Shown piece after piece: positions 18,346 to 26,767 of a stretch of 64,000 nucleotides of DNA. The notes beneath the pieces were generated by a model, which was not told the DNA's origin, did not search any database, and saw only the letters and a list, made by a program, of their open reading frames with translations. A program made the position numbers and the translations under genes. Origin of the DNA: Pseudomonadota bacterium (GTDB taxonomy: Bacteria; Pseudomonadota; Gammaproteobacteria; Burkholderiales; Methylophilaceae). Every line of letters starts with the position of its first letter. Within the stretch, counting starts at the first letter, position 1. Where the stretch lies: positions 34,711 to 98,710 of the forward strand of contig JAKOWL010000250.1 in assembly GCA_029781535.1 (NCBI GenBank). The letters run 5' to 3'.

Positions 18346-18972
18346 CTATTTTGGCCTATTCGCTTTGTTGTACAGCCAGAGGATGCTCATGGCAGTAATG
18401 GCGCCGCTGAAGGCGAGAAAAGTATCCTTCTCAGCATCCCAGATATCGCCCTGTGTGCCAAGATAGGCATTGCCGAGTTCCGGGCTGACGATAAGCGCAA
18501 CAGCAGCCTCCAGAAACTCATAAAAGCAGCTGAACCCAAGTATGCAGGCAACAGGTAAGAAATATGACCAGCGTGGCCGGACGCCGGCTGAGCGCATCAG
18601 GATATCGCGCATGGGATAGGCGTTAAGCAGGCCGTAGGAAAAGTGGACGATGCGATCAAAGTGATTGCGCGTAAGGTTGAATGTGTCTTTTAGCCAGAAC
18701 CCGAACGGCACCTCTGAATAGGTATAGTGGGCGCCTATCAGGTGCAGGCTGATAAAAACCCCGAACAGCATATAAGAAAGGTTGGTAAAAGCGAAGCGCC
18801 GATAGGTGGCGATGAGCAAGCCGGCATAGATAAAGACCAACAGGTTCTCAAGCAGCCAGTCTCGGCGATTGAAAGGCTCGATGGCGGTGATTACCGAGAG
18901 TATCACCAGCCAGAAGATGAGCCCGTGCAAGAGACGGTTGCTGCGAAATGGTTGGGGAGTCGAATCGGTCAT
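18346..18972 (-). CDS. yjdF: YjdF-like inner membrane protein (DUF2238)
   Basis: 208 aa with six likely membrane helices. The DUF2238 hallmarks are visible: HLIGAHYTYSEVPFG, RNHFDRIVHFSYG, CFYEFLEAA and GDIWDAEKD. The conserved His/Asp/Glu residues lie near membrane faces, but the biochemical function of the family is unknown. It lies 40 bp after the waaP stop, on the same strand. The flanking waaP remnant suggests it entered this site by recombination. Confidence 0.85.
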   Translation of the reverse strand: MTDSTPQPFRSNRLLHGLIFWLVILSVITAIEPFNRRDWLLENLLVFIYAGLLIATYRRFAFTNLSYMLFGVFISLHLIGAHYTYSEVPFGFWLKDTFNLTRNHFDRIVHFSYGLLNAYPMRDILMRSAGVRPRWSYFLPVACILGFSCFYEFLEAAVALIVSPELGNAYLGTQGDIWDAEKDTFLAFSGAITAMSILWLYNKANRPK

Positions 18973-19012
18973 CTGTCAAATATACACCGCAGACATTTTA
19001 ATCCCTTAATTT

Positions 19013-19819
19013 TTACTTTAATTTTTCCCGGTCGGCCGCCAGCCTGGCCTGAAACTTTTGGCTGTTGAACTTGGACAGCAGCGCTTTTGAGCGAGATTCT
19101 ACCTGTGTCCAGAATGCATCCGATTGTGGCAGGTAATGCTGTTTGAACAGCGCTAAATCTTCTGCACCCCAGCCCACCTGCAAACCGGAGAAGAACAGGC
19201 CGGCAATATCTTTCATCACCGGTTTTCCATTTGAGGATTGGCCTTGCAGCATGCGGTGCAGGTCTATCAGGTGCAGATTGAGTTTGCCTTGCTCGAACTC
19301 AGCCTTTTTCACCACGAAATGGCACAGGTAAAAATCGCGGTGGCACAAGCCTGCACCATGTAGTTTTTTTGCAAGCTCTGCCAGCGCTTGTATCAAGGCT
19401 TGTCTGGATTCCGCAGGCTTGCTCAGCCAGCCTTCACTCAGTTCTTCCGCGGTGATGATATCGCCCAAATCCTCCGTCAAAACAAAAGATTGCATGGTTG
19501 CCGGGTTGCAGCCGCGCTGGCCGTAAGCTACTAGCGGTGTGTTGGGAATGCCGATTGCATCCAGCTTTTGAATCGCAGCGACTTCTGTCATGGCCCCAAG
19601 AACCGGCTTTTTCAAGCTAAACAGGTTCTTGAATATCTCGCCCCAGCCGACGCCAAAATGCTGTTTCACAAAAAAGCTTTTGCCGCCAATCTGTACCTGT
19701 AGCGTTTTTCGGCCGGGCACATCGCGAAAGGCTTTGCCTTGCAGCTGCATCATCGCAGTGAACGGGTCGCCCTGCAGGTGCGTGCTTACCGAATCCGGGA
19801 TTTGCTGGATATCAGCCAT
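19013..19819 (-). CDS. waaP: LPS core heptose(I) kinase
   Basis: 268 aa, normal length for WaaP/RfaP. It phosphorylates the first heptose of the inner core, which stabilises the outer membrane. Visible motifs: FFVKQHFGVGWGEIFKNLF (nucleotide-binding Lys region), the family catalytic loop CHRDFYLCHF, and the metal site LIDLHRM. ATG at 19819 overlaps the waaG stop by 8 bp, so the two are coupled. The waaG-waaP order matches the LPS core locus of enterics. Confidence 0.92.
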   Translation of the reverse strand: MADIQQIPDSVSTHLQGDPFTAMMQLQGKAFRDVPGRKTLQVQIGGKSFFVKQHFGVGWGEIFKNLFSLKKPVLGAMTEVAAIQKLDAIGIPNTPLVAYGQRGCNPATMQSFVLTEDLGDIITAEELSEGWLSKPAESRQALIQALAELAKKLHGAGLCHRDFYLCHFVVKKAEFEQGKLNLHLIDLHRMLQGQSSNGKPVMKDIAGLFFSGLQVGWGAEDLALFKQHYLPQSDAFWTQVESRSKALLSKFNSQKFQARLAADREKLK

Positions 19820-20948
19820 GGTTTAGTTTTTTCTGCGCAAGCTCAATCAGGATGTTCGCCTCTGCGCTACCATCATTCTCCTGCATCAGCTGGCGGGCAA
19901 GCCGCAAGCCGTTGGCAGACCATTCATGTTTCTTCGGCGAATAGCGCATCTCCAGAAACTGGCGGTTGAATATCAACTGGTCGAAAGGCATGGCGCTGAC
20001 GATGCCTGCATCGGCCTCCTCCACGTAATGCGCGTAGCCGCAGCTAGCCGTCACTAGCATAGGTGCGCCGCAAGCCATGCCTTCCAGAATCACCAAGCCC
20101 GTGTTCTCGCGTCGCGCGGGGTGGATGCAGACATCTGCGCCCTGCATCAGCTGCGGGGTGTCCGGACGGCCTTTGGAAATGACCACATGCGCCGATAAAC
20201 CGAGCTTTTTCACCAGCTTCTCGAAATCGCTTGGGTTATCCTGCCCCACGGCCACCAGGCGCGTATTAGCCAGTTCCTCCTTGGGCAGATCGGCCAGCGC
20301 CAGAATGGCGCGGTCCAGGCCTTTCATATGGAAGCCTGAGCCGGTGAGCAGATAGACGAAATCCTCCGTGCCAAAATTGAACGCCTTGCGCAGATAAGCG
20401 CGCATCTCGGCCTTATCCTGCAGTTGAAAGCGCTCTGCAGACAGGAACGGTGGAATATAGTGGAAGCGCGCATCCTGAGTGCCGTACCAATGCTGGAAAT
20501 GCGGCTTTTCGGTCAGCGAGACAGCCAGGATCTCGGTTTTGGAATCGCGCGAGAAAATGGCTTTCTCACAGGCGGCAAACCACTTGAAGCGCGGCAGCAG
20601 ACGATACCAGGTGCTGCGCTGCTGTTGGACACGCTCGACAAAGCATGGGTCAGCGGCAAAATGTGCGTCCAGACCCGCCATACGGTTGTAGCCAAAGATA
20701 TAGTCGAAATGGTTCTGCCTGATAACGGCGAACGACAAATCGATGAATTTCTGGTAGCGCTGATAATTGAACAGGCCGGGCTGCGGCAAGACATGGACTT
20801 TAATACCCTGCGGCTGCTCGCCCTGCCAGATCATGGTGAATACCTCCACCTGATGGCCGCGTTTTGTCAGCTCCAGCGCGGTGCGCAGCATGTCGCGCTG
20901 CATGCCGCCGAAGGGAAAGTATTTAAATATAAGAAACGCAAATTTCAT
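19812..20948 (-). CDS. waaG: LPS core glucosyltransferase I (GT4)
   Basis: 378 aa, close to E. coli WaaG. The start MKFAFLIFKYFPFGGMQRDM at 20948 matches the E. coli N-terminus; a longer frame to 21233 is antisense to waaC and rejected. The donor domain shows LTGSGFHMKGLDRA, and the E-x7-E motif is in RRENTGLVILEGM. It adds glucose (or another hexose) to heptose II. It is divergent from waaC with 28 bp between the start codons. Confidence 0.92.
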   Translation of the reverse strand: MKFAFLIFKYFPFGGMQRDMLRTALELTKRGHQVEVFTMIWQGEQPQGIKVHVLPQPGLFNYQRYQKFIDLSFAVIRQNHFDYIFGYNRMAGLDAHFAADPCFVERVQQQRSTWYRLLPRFKWFAACEKAIFSRDSKTEILAVSLTEKPHFQHWYGTQDARFHYIPPFLSAERFQLQDKAEMRAYLRKAFNFGTEDFVYLLTGSGFHMKGLDRAILALADLPKEELANTRLVAVGQDNPSDFEKLVKKLGLSAHVVISKGRPDTPQLMQGADVCIHPARRENTGLVILEGMACGAPMLVTASCGYAHYVEEADAGIVSAMPFDQLIFNRQFLEMRYSPKKHEWSANGLRLARQLMQENDGSAEANILIELAQKKLNHG

Positions 20949-20976
20949 TGGCTGCATTGTATGCGAAAATAGCGCC

Positions 20977-21972
20977 GTGAAAAGAATTCTGTTAGTTAAA
21001 ACTTCTTCGATGGGCGATGTCATCCACAACCTGCCGGTAGTGAACGACATTCTGCAGCACATCCCTGACGCGCAGATCGACTGGGTGGTAGAAGAGTCAT
21101 TTGCGGATATTCCCAAGCTGCACCCGGCCGTGCATCGTGTGATTCCTGTCGCCATGCGGCGCTGGCGCAAACAACTGTTCAGCAAAACCACGTGGCAGGA
21201 AATCCGCGCCGTGAAAGAGACCCTTGCCAACACCAGCTACGATGCGGTGATTGACACCCAAGGCCTGCTCAAGAGCGCCTGGCTGGCGCATTATGCCAAT
21301 GGCCCATTGTTAGGTTACGACAGGCATTCCATCCGCGAGCCGCTCGCCAGCTTGTTCTATAACCAGCGCTTCACCATCTCGTACCAACAGCATGCGGTGA
21401 CACGCAACCGTACACTGGCCGCAATGAGTCTGGATTACTCTGTTCCCAATGATGCGCCAGACTATGGCATCGCCAAAAATGATGCCGCTGGAGACCGCAT
21501 GGACATTGGCTTCCAAAGCAACAATATTGGGAATAAGTACATTATCGGCCTGCACGGCACCAGCCGCGATAGCAAGCTGTGGCCGGTGGACCAATGGGTG
21601 GCGCTTGGGCAAGCGCTCAATGCACAAGGCTTGGTGCTGGCACTGCCCTGGGCCAGCCCGGCAGAATTGGAGCGCGCGACAGAGGTTTCCGGCCAGGTAG
21701 AGAACTGTACCGTATTGCCAAAACTCAGCATCGGTGCGGTTGCAGGCGTGATTGCAAGTGCTACAGGCGCCGTGGGTGTGGATACGGGTCTTTCGCATCT
21801 GGCGGTCGCACTGAACATCCCCACGATTGCCATCTACACTGATACAAATCCTGTATTAACCGGCGTGATGGCTGGCAGATTCGCACCAGCCATCAACTTG
21901 GGCGGTATCGGTCAGCCACCCTCTGCAGACGAAGTGTTACAAAATCTAAAAAAAATCATTAAAAACGCTTGA
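20977..21972 (+). CDS. waaC: LPS heptosyltransferase I (GT9)
   Basis: 331 aa from a GTG start at 20977 ([20 protein letters not shown]). The N-terminal motif with the catalytic Asp (SSMGDVIH) and the ADP-heptose site ([12 protein letters not shown], then [13 protein letters not shown]) are clear. It attaches the first heptose to Kdo. Earlier in-frame ATGs lie inside waaG and give unrelated sequence. The stop codon overlaps the -35 of the grpE heat-shock promoter. Confidence 0.93.
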   Translation: MKRILLVKTSSMGDVIHNLPVVNDILQHIPDAQIDWVVEESFADIPKLHPAVHRVIPVAMRRWRKQLFSKTTWQEIRAVKETLANTSYDAVIDTQGLLKSAWLAHYANGPLLGYDRHSIREPLASLFYNQRFTISYQQHAVTRNRTLAAMSLDYSVPNDAPDYGIAKNDAAGDRMDIGFQSNNIGNKYIIGLHGTSRDSKLWPVDQWVALGQALNAQGLVLALPWASPAELERATEVSGQVENCTVLPKLSIGAVAGVIASATGAVGVDTGLSHLAVALNIPTIAIYTDTNPVLTGVMAGRFAPAINLGGIGQPPSADEVLQNLKKIIKNA

Positions 21973-21996
21973 ATTCAGATTTTCTATCCCCATGTT
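21968..21996 (+). promoter_or_regulatory. Sigma32 heat-shock promoter of grpE
   Basis: -35 CTTGAA (21968-21973), 14-bp spacer, -10 CCCCATGTT (21988-21996), an excellent match to the sigma32 consensus. The start point would fall near 22003, giving a leader of about 27 nt before the grpE ATG at 22031. This rules out the upstream ATG at 21992, which lies inside the -10. Confidence 0.8.
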
Positions 21997-22030
21997 GTTT
22001 AAATGGATATTCAGTAATGACGAGGAAAGC

Positions 22031-22540
22031 ATGCAAGAAAACGAAAACAATCAGGAACAGTCCGTAACAGGATCTACAGAAAACGCCTCACCTGAAGCGC
22101 AAATCACTGAGCTGGAGGCCGCGCTGGAAGAAGCCAAAGCCGCAGTACTCTATACTCGCGCCGAAGCTGAAAATGTCCGCCGCCGCTCCCTGGAGGATAT
22201 CGACAAAGCCCGTAAGTTCGCCTTGGAAAAGTTTTCCGGCGAATTGCTGGCAGTCAAAGACAGTCTGGACGCTGCGCTAGCCGTGGACAATGCCACTCTG
22301 GAAAGCTTCAAGAATGGCGTGGAACTTACCGCCAAGCAACTATTGAACGTATTCGAGAAATTCAATATCTCCGAGATCAACCCAGCCGGTGAGAAGTTCG
22401 ACCCGAACAAACATCAGGCCATCAGCGCAGTAGATTCTGACCAGGAGCCAAACACCGTGGTGAACGTATTGCAAAAAGGCTACACCTTGAACGAACGTGT
22501 GTTACGCCCTGCATTGGTGATGGTGGCGAAAGCAAAATAG
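22031..22540 (+). CDS. grpE: GrpE nucleotide exchange factor
   Basis: 169 aa. The acidic, Gln/Glu-rich disordered N-terminus is followed by a long coiled coil (residues about 30-80) and the beta-domain with [14 protein letters not shown], the GrpE signature region, then [23 protein letters not shown]. It releases ADP from DnaK. ATG at 22031 has GAGGAAAG correctly spaced. It is the first gene of the grpE-dnaK-dnaJ cluster. Confidence 0.96.
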   Translation: MQENENNQEQSVTGSTENASPEAQITELEAALEEAKAAVLYTRAEAENVRRRSLEDIDKARKFALEKFSGELLAVKDSLDAALAVDNATLESFKNGVELTAKQLLNVFEKFNISEINPAGEKFDPNKHQAISAVDSDQEPNTVVNVLQKGYTLNERVLRPALVMVAKAK

Positions 22541-22552
22541 ATACAGACTGGG

Positions 22553-22580
22553 CTTGAAATCTGCCAAGCCATCCCAATTT
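22553..22580 (+). promoter_or_regulatory. Sigma32-type promoter of dnaK
   Basis: -35 CTTGAAA (22553-22559), 13-bp spacer, -10 CCCAATTT (22573-22580). It departs from CCCCATNT at one or two positions. It lies 53 bp before the dnaK ATG. A 6-bp inverted repeat GGCTTG/CAAGCC overlaps it and might also attenuate read-through from grpE. Confidence 0.6.
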
Positions 22581-22632
22581 TTAAACTATCAGATTTGAAA
22601 TTAGTGAACTCAAACTAAAAGGATTATTAAAC

Positions 22633-24555
22633 ATGGCAAAAATTATCGGTATTGACTTAGGTACGACTAACTCCTGCGTAGCCGTGATGGAAGGCGGTAA
22701 ATCTCGCGTGATCGAAAACGCCGAGGGTACACGCACGACTCCATCCATCATCGCTTATCAGGAAGATGGCGAGATTCTGGCTGGAGCCCCTGCCAAACGT
22801 CAGGCTGTGACCAACCCAAAGAACACGCTATACGCGGTAAAACGCCTGATTGGCCGTAAGTTCTCCGAAAAAGAAGTACAGAAAGACATCGACCTGATGC
22901 CTTACACCATCGCCAAAGCCGACAACGGCGACGCATGGGTGGAAGTACGCGGCAAGAAAATGGCGCCTCCGCAAATCTCCGCAGAAGTACTGCGCAAGAT
23001 GAAGAAAACTGCTGAGGACTACTTGGGCGAAGAAGTGACCGAAGCCGTCATCACGGTACCAGCCTACTTTAACGATAGTCAACGTCAAGCCACTAAAGAC
23101 GCTGGCCGTATCGCTGGCTTGGAAGTAAAACGTATCATCAACGAGCCAACTGCTGCTGCACTGGCTTTTGGTCTGGACAAACAGGAAGGCGACCGCAAGA
23201 TTGCCGTATATGACCTAGGGGGCGGTACCTTTGATATTTCGATCATCGAAATCAATGAAATCGACGGCGAACACCAGTTCGAAGTGTTGTCCACCAACGG
23301 CGACACCTTCCTGGGTGGCGAAGACTTCGACAATCGCTTAATCGACTACTTGGCCGACGAGTTCAAAAAAGAGAATGGTCTGGACTTGCGCAATGACTTG
23401 CTGGCTAAACAACGCCTGAAAGAGGCTGCCGAGAAAGCAAAAATCGAGCTGTCTTCCAGCGCACAGACTGAAGTGAACCTGCCTTACATCACGGCAGACG
23501 CGACTGGCCCGAAACACTTGGTGGTGAAAATCACCCGTGCGAAATTTGAATCTTTGGTAGAAGACCTGATCGAGCGCACCGCCGAACCATGCCGTACCGC
23601 ACTGAAAGATGCCGGCGTGAAACCGTCAGACATCTCTGACGTGATTCTGGTAGGCGGTCAAACCCGTATGCCAAAAGTGCAGGACAAAGTGAAGGAAATC
23701 TTCGGCAAAGAGCCACGTAAAGACGTGAACCCGGATGAGGCTGTGGCCGTAGGTGCTGCAATCCAGGGCGGCGTGCTGCAAGGCGACGTGAAAGACGTGC
23801 TGTTACTGGACGTGACACCATTGTCTCTGGGTATCGAGACATTGGGCGGCGTGATGACCAAGCTCATCAAGAAAAATACCACGATCCCTACCAAAGCATC
23901 GCAAGTGTTCTCTACCGCTGAAGATAACCAGAATGCCGTGACGATTCACGTGCTGCAAGGTGAGCGCGAAATGTCCAGCGGCAACAAATCACTGGGTCAG
24001 TTCAACCTGAGCGACATTCCGCCAGCTCCGCGCGGCATGCCACAGATTGAGGTGACTTTTGACATCGATGCGAACGGTATCTTGCACGTGTCTGCCAAAG
24101 ACAAAGCAACCGGCAAAGAGAACAAGATCACCATCAAGGCGAACTCTGGCTTGAGCGAAGAAGAGATCAAACGCATGGAAGAAGATGCAGCAGCCCATGC
24201 AGATGAAGACAAGAAACTGCGTGAGACAGTGGATGCACGCAATCAGGCGGATGGCTTGGTACACAGCGTGAAGAAATCGCTCTCCGAGCATGGTGACAAA
24301 CTGGATGCGGATGAAAAAGCCAAGATTGAGGCGGCAATCAAAGACGTAGAAGATGTACTGAAAGATGGTGACAAAGACACCATCGAAGCCAAGACCAACG
24401 CGTTGATGGAAGCCTCGCAAAAACTGGGCGAGAAAGTCTATGCTGAGCAACAGGCCCAGCAAGGCGGCGCACAAGCCGACGCCGAGCCGCAAGGCGAGAA
24501 ACCGGTAGAAGGCGAAGTGGTAGATGCCGAGTTTGAGGAAGTGAAAAAAGACTAA
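22633..24555 (+). CDS. dnaK: Chaperone DnaK (Hsp70)
   Basis: 640 aa, normal length. It begins [19 protein letters not shown], with [14 protein letters not shown] and [13 protein letters not shown] of the ATPase domain. The substrate domain has [18 protein letters not shown], and the helical lid is followed by a Gln/Gly/Glu-rich tail ending EFEEVKKD. It works with DnaJ and GrpE in folding and heat-shock control. AAAGGA precedes the ATG. Confidence 0.98.
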   Translation: MAKIIGIDLGTTNSCVAVMEGGKSRVIENAEGTRTTPSIIAYQEDGEILAGAPAKRQAVTNPKNTLYAVKRLIGRKFSEKEVQKDIDLMPYTIAKADNGDAWVEVRGKKMAPPQISAEVLRKMKKTAEDYLGEEVTEAVITVPAYFNDSQRQATKDAGRIAGLEVKRIINEPTAAALAFGLDKQEGDRKIAVYDLGGGTFDISIIEINEIDGEHQFEVLSTNGDTFLGGEDFDNRLIDYLADEFKKENGLDLRNDLLAKQRLKEAAEKAKIELSSSAQTEVNLPYITADATGPKHLVVKITRAKFESLVEDLIERTAEPCRTALKDAGVKPSDISDVILVGGQTRMPKVQDKVKEIFGKEPRKDVNPDEAVAVGAAIQGGVLQGDVKDVLLLDVTPLSLGIETLGGVMTKLIKKNTTIPTKASQVFSTAEDNQNAVTIHVLQGEREMSSGNKSLGQFNLSDIPPAPRGMPQIEVTFDIDANGILHVSAKDKATGKENKITIKANSGLSEEEIKRMEEDAAAHADEDKKLRETVDARNQADGLVHSVKKSLSEHGDKLDADEKAKIEAAIKDVEDVLKDGDKDTIEAKTNALMEASQKLGEKVYAEQQAQQGGAQADAEPQGEKPVEGEVVDAEFEEVKKD

Positions 24556-24571
24556 AACGTCGATGTAGTAA

Positions 24572-24604
24572 CAGAAAGCCCATTGTGATGGGCTTTCTGC
24601 TTTT
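24572..24604 (+). terminator. Intrinsic terminator/attenuator between dnaK and dnaJ
   Basis: Perfect 12-bp stem CAGAAAGCCCAT/ATGGGCTTTCTG with loop TGTG, followed by CTTTT. It would limit dnaJ transcription relative to dnaK, a common arrangement. It starts 17 bp after the dnaK stop. Confidence 0.8.
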
Positions 24605-24618
24605 GCGTGAGAAAACGA

Positions 24619-25761
24619 ATGGCTGCTAAAAAAGATTATTACGAAGTATTAGGTGTCAATCGCGACGCTTCTGAAGAAGAGATCAAGAAAGCCTTCAAGA
24701 AGCTGGCGATGAAATACCATCCGGATCGCAACCCGGATAACCCGAAAGCGGAAGAACATTTCAAGGAAGCCAAAGAGGCCTACGAAATCCTGTCTGACTC
24801 ACAGAAACGCGCGGCGTATGACCAATATGGCCATGCCGGTGTAGACCCAAGCATGGGCGGAGCCGGCTTTGGCGGTGCAGGCGCGGGCGGTTTCGGTAAT
24901 TTCAGCGATGCATTCGGCGACATCTTCGGCGACATCTTCGGCGGCGGCCGTAGCGGCCAACGCTCCAATGTGTACCGTGGTGCTGACTTGCGCTACAACA
25001 TGGAAATCACCCTGGAAGATGCTGCCAAAGGATCCGAGACAAAAATCCGTATCCCCACGATGGCAGAATGTGACAGCTGTCATGGCTCAGGCGCCAAATC
25101 GGGTAAATCTGCCTCCACATGCTCGACTTGTGGCGGACATGGCCAGGTGCGCATGCAGCAAGGTTTCTTCTCTGTCCAACAGACCTGTCCCAAGTGTCAT
25201 GGTGCAGGCAAGACGATCAAACACGAAGACCAATGCCCTAGCTGCCACGGCGCAGGCCGCGTCAAACAGCAGAAAACCTTATCAGTCAAAATCCCGGCTG
25301 GCGTGGATGAAGGTGACAGGATCCGCCTGACCGGCGAAGGCGAGGCTGGTATCAACGGCGGTCCAACCGGTGACTTATATGTAGTCATTCACCTGAAACC
25401 GCATGGGATATTCCAGCGCGAAGGTGGTAACCTGCATTGCGAGATGCCTATCAGCTTCACCACCGCAGCATTGGGTGGCGAGATTGAAGTACCTACGCTG
25501 GATGGCGCAGCCAAAATGAAGATTCCGGCTGAAACCCAGACTGGCGCAGTGTTCAGGCTACGCGGCAAAGGCGTCAAACCTTTGCGTTCATCTGAACATG
25601 GTGACTTGATGGTGCATGTCACAGTGGAAACACCGGTCAAATTGACCGAGCATCAAAAGAAACTGCTGCGCGAATTTGAAGACAGCACACAGAAAGATGC
25701 CGGAAAACATAGTCCGCGTAATAAAAGCTGGGTAGACCGAGCAAAGGACTTTTTCGGGTAG
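24619..25761 (+). CDS. dnaJ: Co-chaperone DnaJ (Hsp40)
   Basis: 380 aa. The J domain (residues 1-70) has the HPD motif in KYHPDRNP. The Gly/Phe region (about 75-115) is rich in GGAGFGGAG-type segments. Four CxxCxGxG zinc repeats follow ([32 protein letters not shown]), then two C-terminal substrate domains. ATG at 24619 ([12 protein letters not shown]) is preferred over one 12 bp upstream. Type I DnaJ, complete. Confidence 0.98.
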   Translation: MAAKKDYYEVLGVNRDASEEEIKKAFKKLAMKYHPDRNPDNPKAEEHFKEAKEAYEILSDSQKRAAYDQYGHAGVDPSMGGAGFGGAGAGGFGNFSDAFGDIFGDIFGGGRSGQRSNVYRGADLRYNMEITLEDAAKGSETKIRIPTMAECDSCHGSGAKSGKSASTCSTCGGHGQVRMQQGFFSVQQTCPKCHGAGKTIKHEDQCPSCHGAGRVKQQKTLSVKIPAGVDEGDRIRLTGEGEAGINGGPTGDLYVVIHLKPHGIFQREGGNLHCEMPISFTTAALGGEIEVPTLDGAAKMKIPAETQTGAVFRLRGKGVKPLRSSEHGDLMVHVTVETPVKLTEHQKKLLREFEDSTQKDAGKHSPRNKSWVDRAKDFFG

Positions 25762-25768
25762 CCGCTGG

Positions 25769-26767
25769 ATGCCTTGGCTCCAACTACTATTCTGCCTTAC
25801 TGTGATTACCTACGCGGGATATTATCTCTCGCGTTACGGCGACATCCTTGCCGAGAAAACCGGCATGTCAGCTTCTTGGGTTGGCCTGGTTCTGCTTGCC
25901 ACAGCCACTTCCTTACCTGAGTTGGTGACAGGTATCTCAGCCATCACAATTGCAGAAGTTCCAAATATCGCCGTTGGTGATGTGCTGGGCAGCACTGTGT
26001 TCAATCTTGCCATTCTGGTAATGGTGGATGCACTATATCAAAGAGAGACCTTATATAGCCGTGCTGCCCAAGGGCAAATCTTGTCCGCTGCGCTAGGTAC
26101 TTTATTGATCGCTTTTGCCGGATTCAGCCTGCTGCTCGATCATACCGAGATGAAGTTGACATTGGGAAATGTTGGGCTGTACAGCCCTTTGATTGTGCTG
26201 GTTTACCTGGCTTCGATGCGGGCAGTGCACCGCTATGCAAAGCGTACGCTTGACGAATACACTGAAGCCTCTACTGAACGATACCCGGATGTTGCATTGC
26301 GCCAAGCAGTGGCTGGCTATTCGGTAGCAGCCATTGCGGTCATGGCTGCAGGCTCCTGGTTACCATTCGTAGCCGCTGACATCTCCAAACTAATGGGCTG
26401 GGAGCAAAGTTTCGTCGGCACATTATTGGTGGCAGCAGTCACTTCCGCTCCTGAAGTTGCAGTCACAGTTTCAGCGCTTCGCATTGGTGCGCTTGATATG
26501 GCGATTGCCAATTTGCTGGGAAGCAACCTGTTTGACATACTCATACTTGCTATCGATGATCTGTTCTATACCAAAGGCCCTTTGCTTGCCAACGTGAATA
26601 CCAGCCATGCCATCACAGCCTTGACTGCGGTAATGATGAGCTCTTTGGCAACAGTTGGCTTTATATTCCGTCCTCAGCGCCGCGCAGTATTAAAGCTTAC
26701 CTGGATAAGTCTGGGGTTGTTCCTGCTCTATATCCTGAACACATGGATCATCTTTGAACATGGATAA
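25769..26767 (+). CDS. CaCA-family Ca2+(Na+)/cation antiporter
   Basis: 332 aa with about ten membrane helices and two inverted alpha repeats: GLVLLATATSLPELVTG with GDVLGSTVFNLAI in the first half, and GTLLVAAVTSAPEVAVT with ANLLGSNLFDILI in the second. The paired acidic residues of SLPE and SAPE are the ion ligands. It probably exports Ca2+ across the inner membrane (YrbG/CaxA-like). It lies 7 bp after dnaJ and overlaps the Ca-ATPase gene by 8 bp, so the three may be co-transcribed. Confidence 0.85.
   Translation: MPWLQLLFCLTVITYAGYYLSRYGDILAEKTGMSASWVGLVLLATATSLPELVTGISAITIAEVPNIAVGDVLGSTVFNLAILVMVDALYQRETLYSRAAQGQILSAALGTLLIAFAGFSLLLDHTEMKLTLGNVGLYSPLIVLVYLASMRAVHRYAKRTLDEYTEASTERYPDVALRQAVAGYSVAAIAVMAAGSWLPFVAADISKLMGWEQSFVGTLLVAAVTSAPEVAVTVSALRIGALDMAIANLLGSNLFDILILAIDDLFYTKGPLLANVNTSHAITALTAVMMSSLATVGFIFRPQRRAVLKLTWISLGLFLLYILNTWIIFEHG

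Noticed and set aside
20881-20976. N-terminal extension of waaC to an ATG at 20881
   Set aside because: It lies inside waaG on the opposite strand and gives no family match; the GTG at 20977 matches WaaC.
21992-22030. Upstream ATG for grpE
   Set aside because: It falls inside the -10 of the sigma32 promoter, so it cannot be in the mRNA made there.
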